6,334 nt of DNA from Parachlamydiaceae bacterium (lineage in GTDB: Bacteria > Chlamydiota > Chlamydiia > Chlamydiales > Parachlamydiaceae), in assembly GCA_013817115.1 (NCBI GenBank), contig JACDDG010000149.1:1-6334 (forward strand). Direction: 5' to 3'. Within the stretch, counting starts at the first letter, position 1; every line of letters starts with the position of its first letter. Under the pieces are notes generated by a model. The model did no database searches. It saw only the letters and a list, made by a program, of their open reading frames with translations, and was not told the DNA's origin. Below, piece after piece: positions 5,923 through 6,334 of this stretch. Both the position numbers and the translations under genes were made by a program.

Positions 5923-6334
5923 TTAAAGTTTAGATACTATGAATGGAGCCGGGAGTGTATGCGTTTTAGCAGCTTCAGGAGAGCAAAAATCCGTATACAT
6001 ATATCTATTTACTAAATCAGCCATCACTTCATATTTTGGATGTGATCTATTTTTCTCAAACGTTTTTTTCATATGGATGTATTTCACTTCATAGCAAACA
6101 TCACAAAATAAATTATTACGAAAAAAGTGTCTTTGATCCAAATTATCAAATTTGTGTTCATTGCACGAAACACAATTTTGATAAATTCGAGTAATCATTA
6201 CCTCCCCGGTTTTATAATTTGTCTCCTTTTTTAGAATTTTCGAGGGATTTTTCAAATTTTTGAAAGGAAAAAGTTTTTTGCAATCATTGATTATAATCTT
6301 TTCAAAACATCCAGGTCTATGTCCATCTGTACAG
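5923..6334 (-). CDS. Hypothetical protein with two CxxC pairs, possible zinc-binding (5' end outside window)
   Basis: The frame is open from the right edge to TAA at 5925-5923, giving 136 visible codons. I do not recognise a family. The central part carries CVSC and CDVC separated by 19 residues, with an aromatic residue before the second pair, as in small treble-clef or zinc-ribbon motifs. Further cysteines lie near the visible N-terminus (CTDGHRPGC). The segment before the first CxxC (NYKTGEVMITRIYQNC) reads like a beta-hairpin, which favours a protein that begins upstream of the window. The alternative is a 91-residue protein from ATG at 6198, preceded by GGGGAGG only two bases away and by a TATAAT match at 6295-6290. 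TTG at 6255 has no visible ribosome site. The base composition is more AT-rich than the neighbouring kinase-cyclase gene. The stop lies 25 bases from the outer repeat element. It is upstream of that gene, same strand, 656 bases apart. Confidence 0.5.
   Translation of the reverse strand, partial: CTDGHRPGCFEKIIINDCKKLFPFKNLKNPSKILKKETNYKTGEVMITRIYQNCVSCNEHKFDNLDQRHFFRNNLFCDVCYEVKYIHMKKTFEKNRSHPKYEVMADLVNRYMYTDFCSPEAAKTHTLPAPFIVSKL

Noticed and set aside
6196..6319. In-window start for the cysteine-rich gene: TATAAT (6290-6295), -35-like TAGACC (6314-6319), GGGGAGG before ATG 6198
   Set aside because: Not chosen as the primary model because the same frame stays open for 45 more codons to the edge and reads protein-like. 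The GGAGG-to-ATG gap is only two bases, and TATAAT is easily met by chance in AT-rich DNA. It remains a live alternative.

Overview
The window looks like chromosomal DNA of an AT-rich bacterium. The main clue is one giant signalling gene of a type (Ser/Thr kinase + AAA ATPase + GAF + class III cyclase) known from cyanobacteria, spirochaetes and several proteobacterial and environmental lineages with complex signalling. The sequence alone does not fix the genus. There is no rRNA, tRNA or phylogenetic marker.

Layout: both supported genes are read on the minus strand. (1) Positions 5266 down to 1 form one uninterrupted frame of 1755 codons that runs off the left edge. It encodes a pseudo-palindromic signalling architecture in the order protein kinase (about residues 1-270), AAA/NACHT-like ATPase (about 295-650), a long helical repeat region (about 690-1290), GAF sensor domain (about 1310-1468), class III nucleotide cyclase (about 1510-1690) and the start of a C-terminal TPR-like tail. 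(2) Positions 5267-5922 are a 656-base non-coding gap with the densest unusual structure: a possible promoter overlapping a small palindrome, an octamer tandem repeat in a G-rich tract, and two nested transposon-like inverted-repeat elements. The inner element (5521-5747) is flanked by a perfect 8-bp direct repeat and sits inside an older one (about 5414-5897) whose 61-64 bp arms are about 90% identical. (3) Positions 6334 down to 5923 are the 3' part of a cysteine-containing protein with two CxxC pairs, of unknown function, whose open frame continues to the right edge.

How the parts relate: the cysteine-rich gene is upstream of the kinase-cyclase gene in the same orientation. The two are separated by the nested repeat block, so they are probably not one operon, and the kinase-cyclase gene probably has its own promoter just left of the block. 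The giant protein reads as an integrator: a eukaryotic-type kinase and an ATPase/helical scaffold receive signals, a GAF domain senses a ligand, and the cyclase makes a cyclic nucleotide. The best candidates for something undescribed are the nested non-autonomous element pair, with its peculiar GAC ladder spaced at 7 or 9 bases, and the non-canonical nucleotide-selecting residues of the cyclase.
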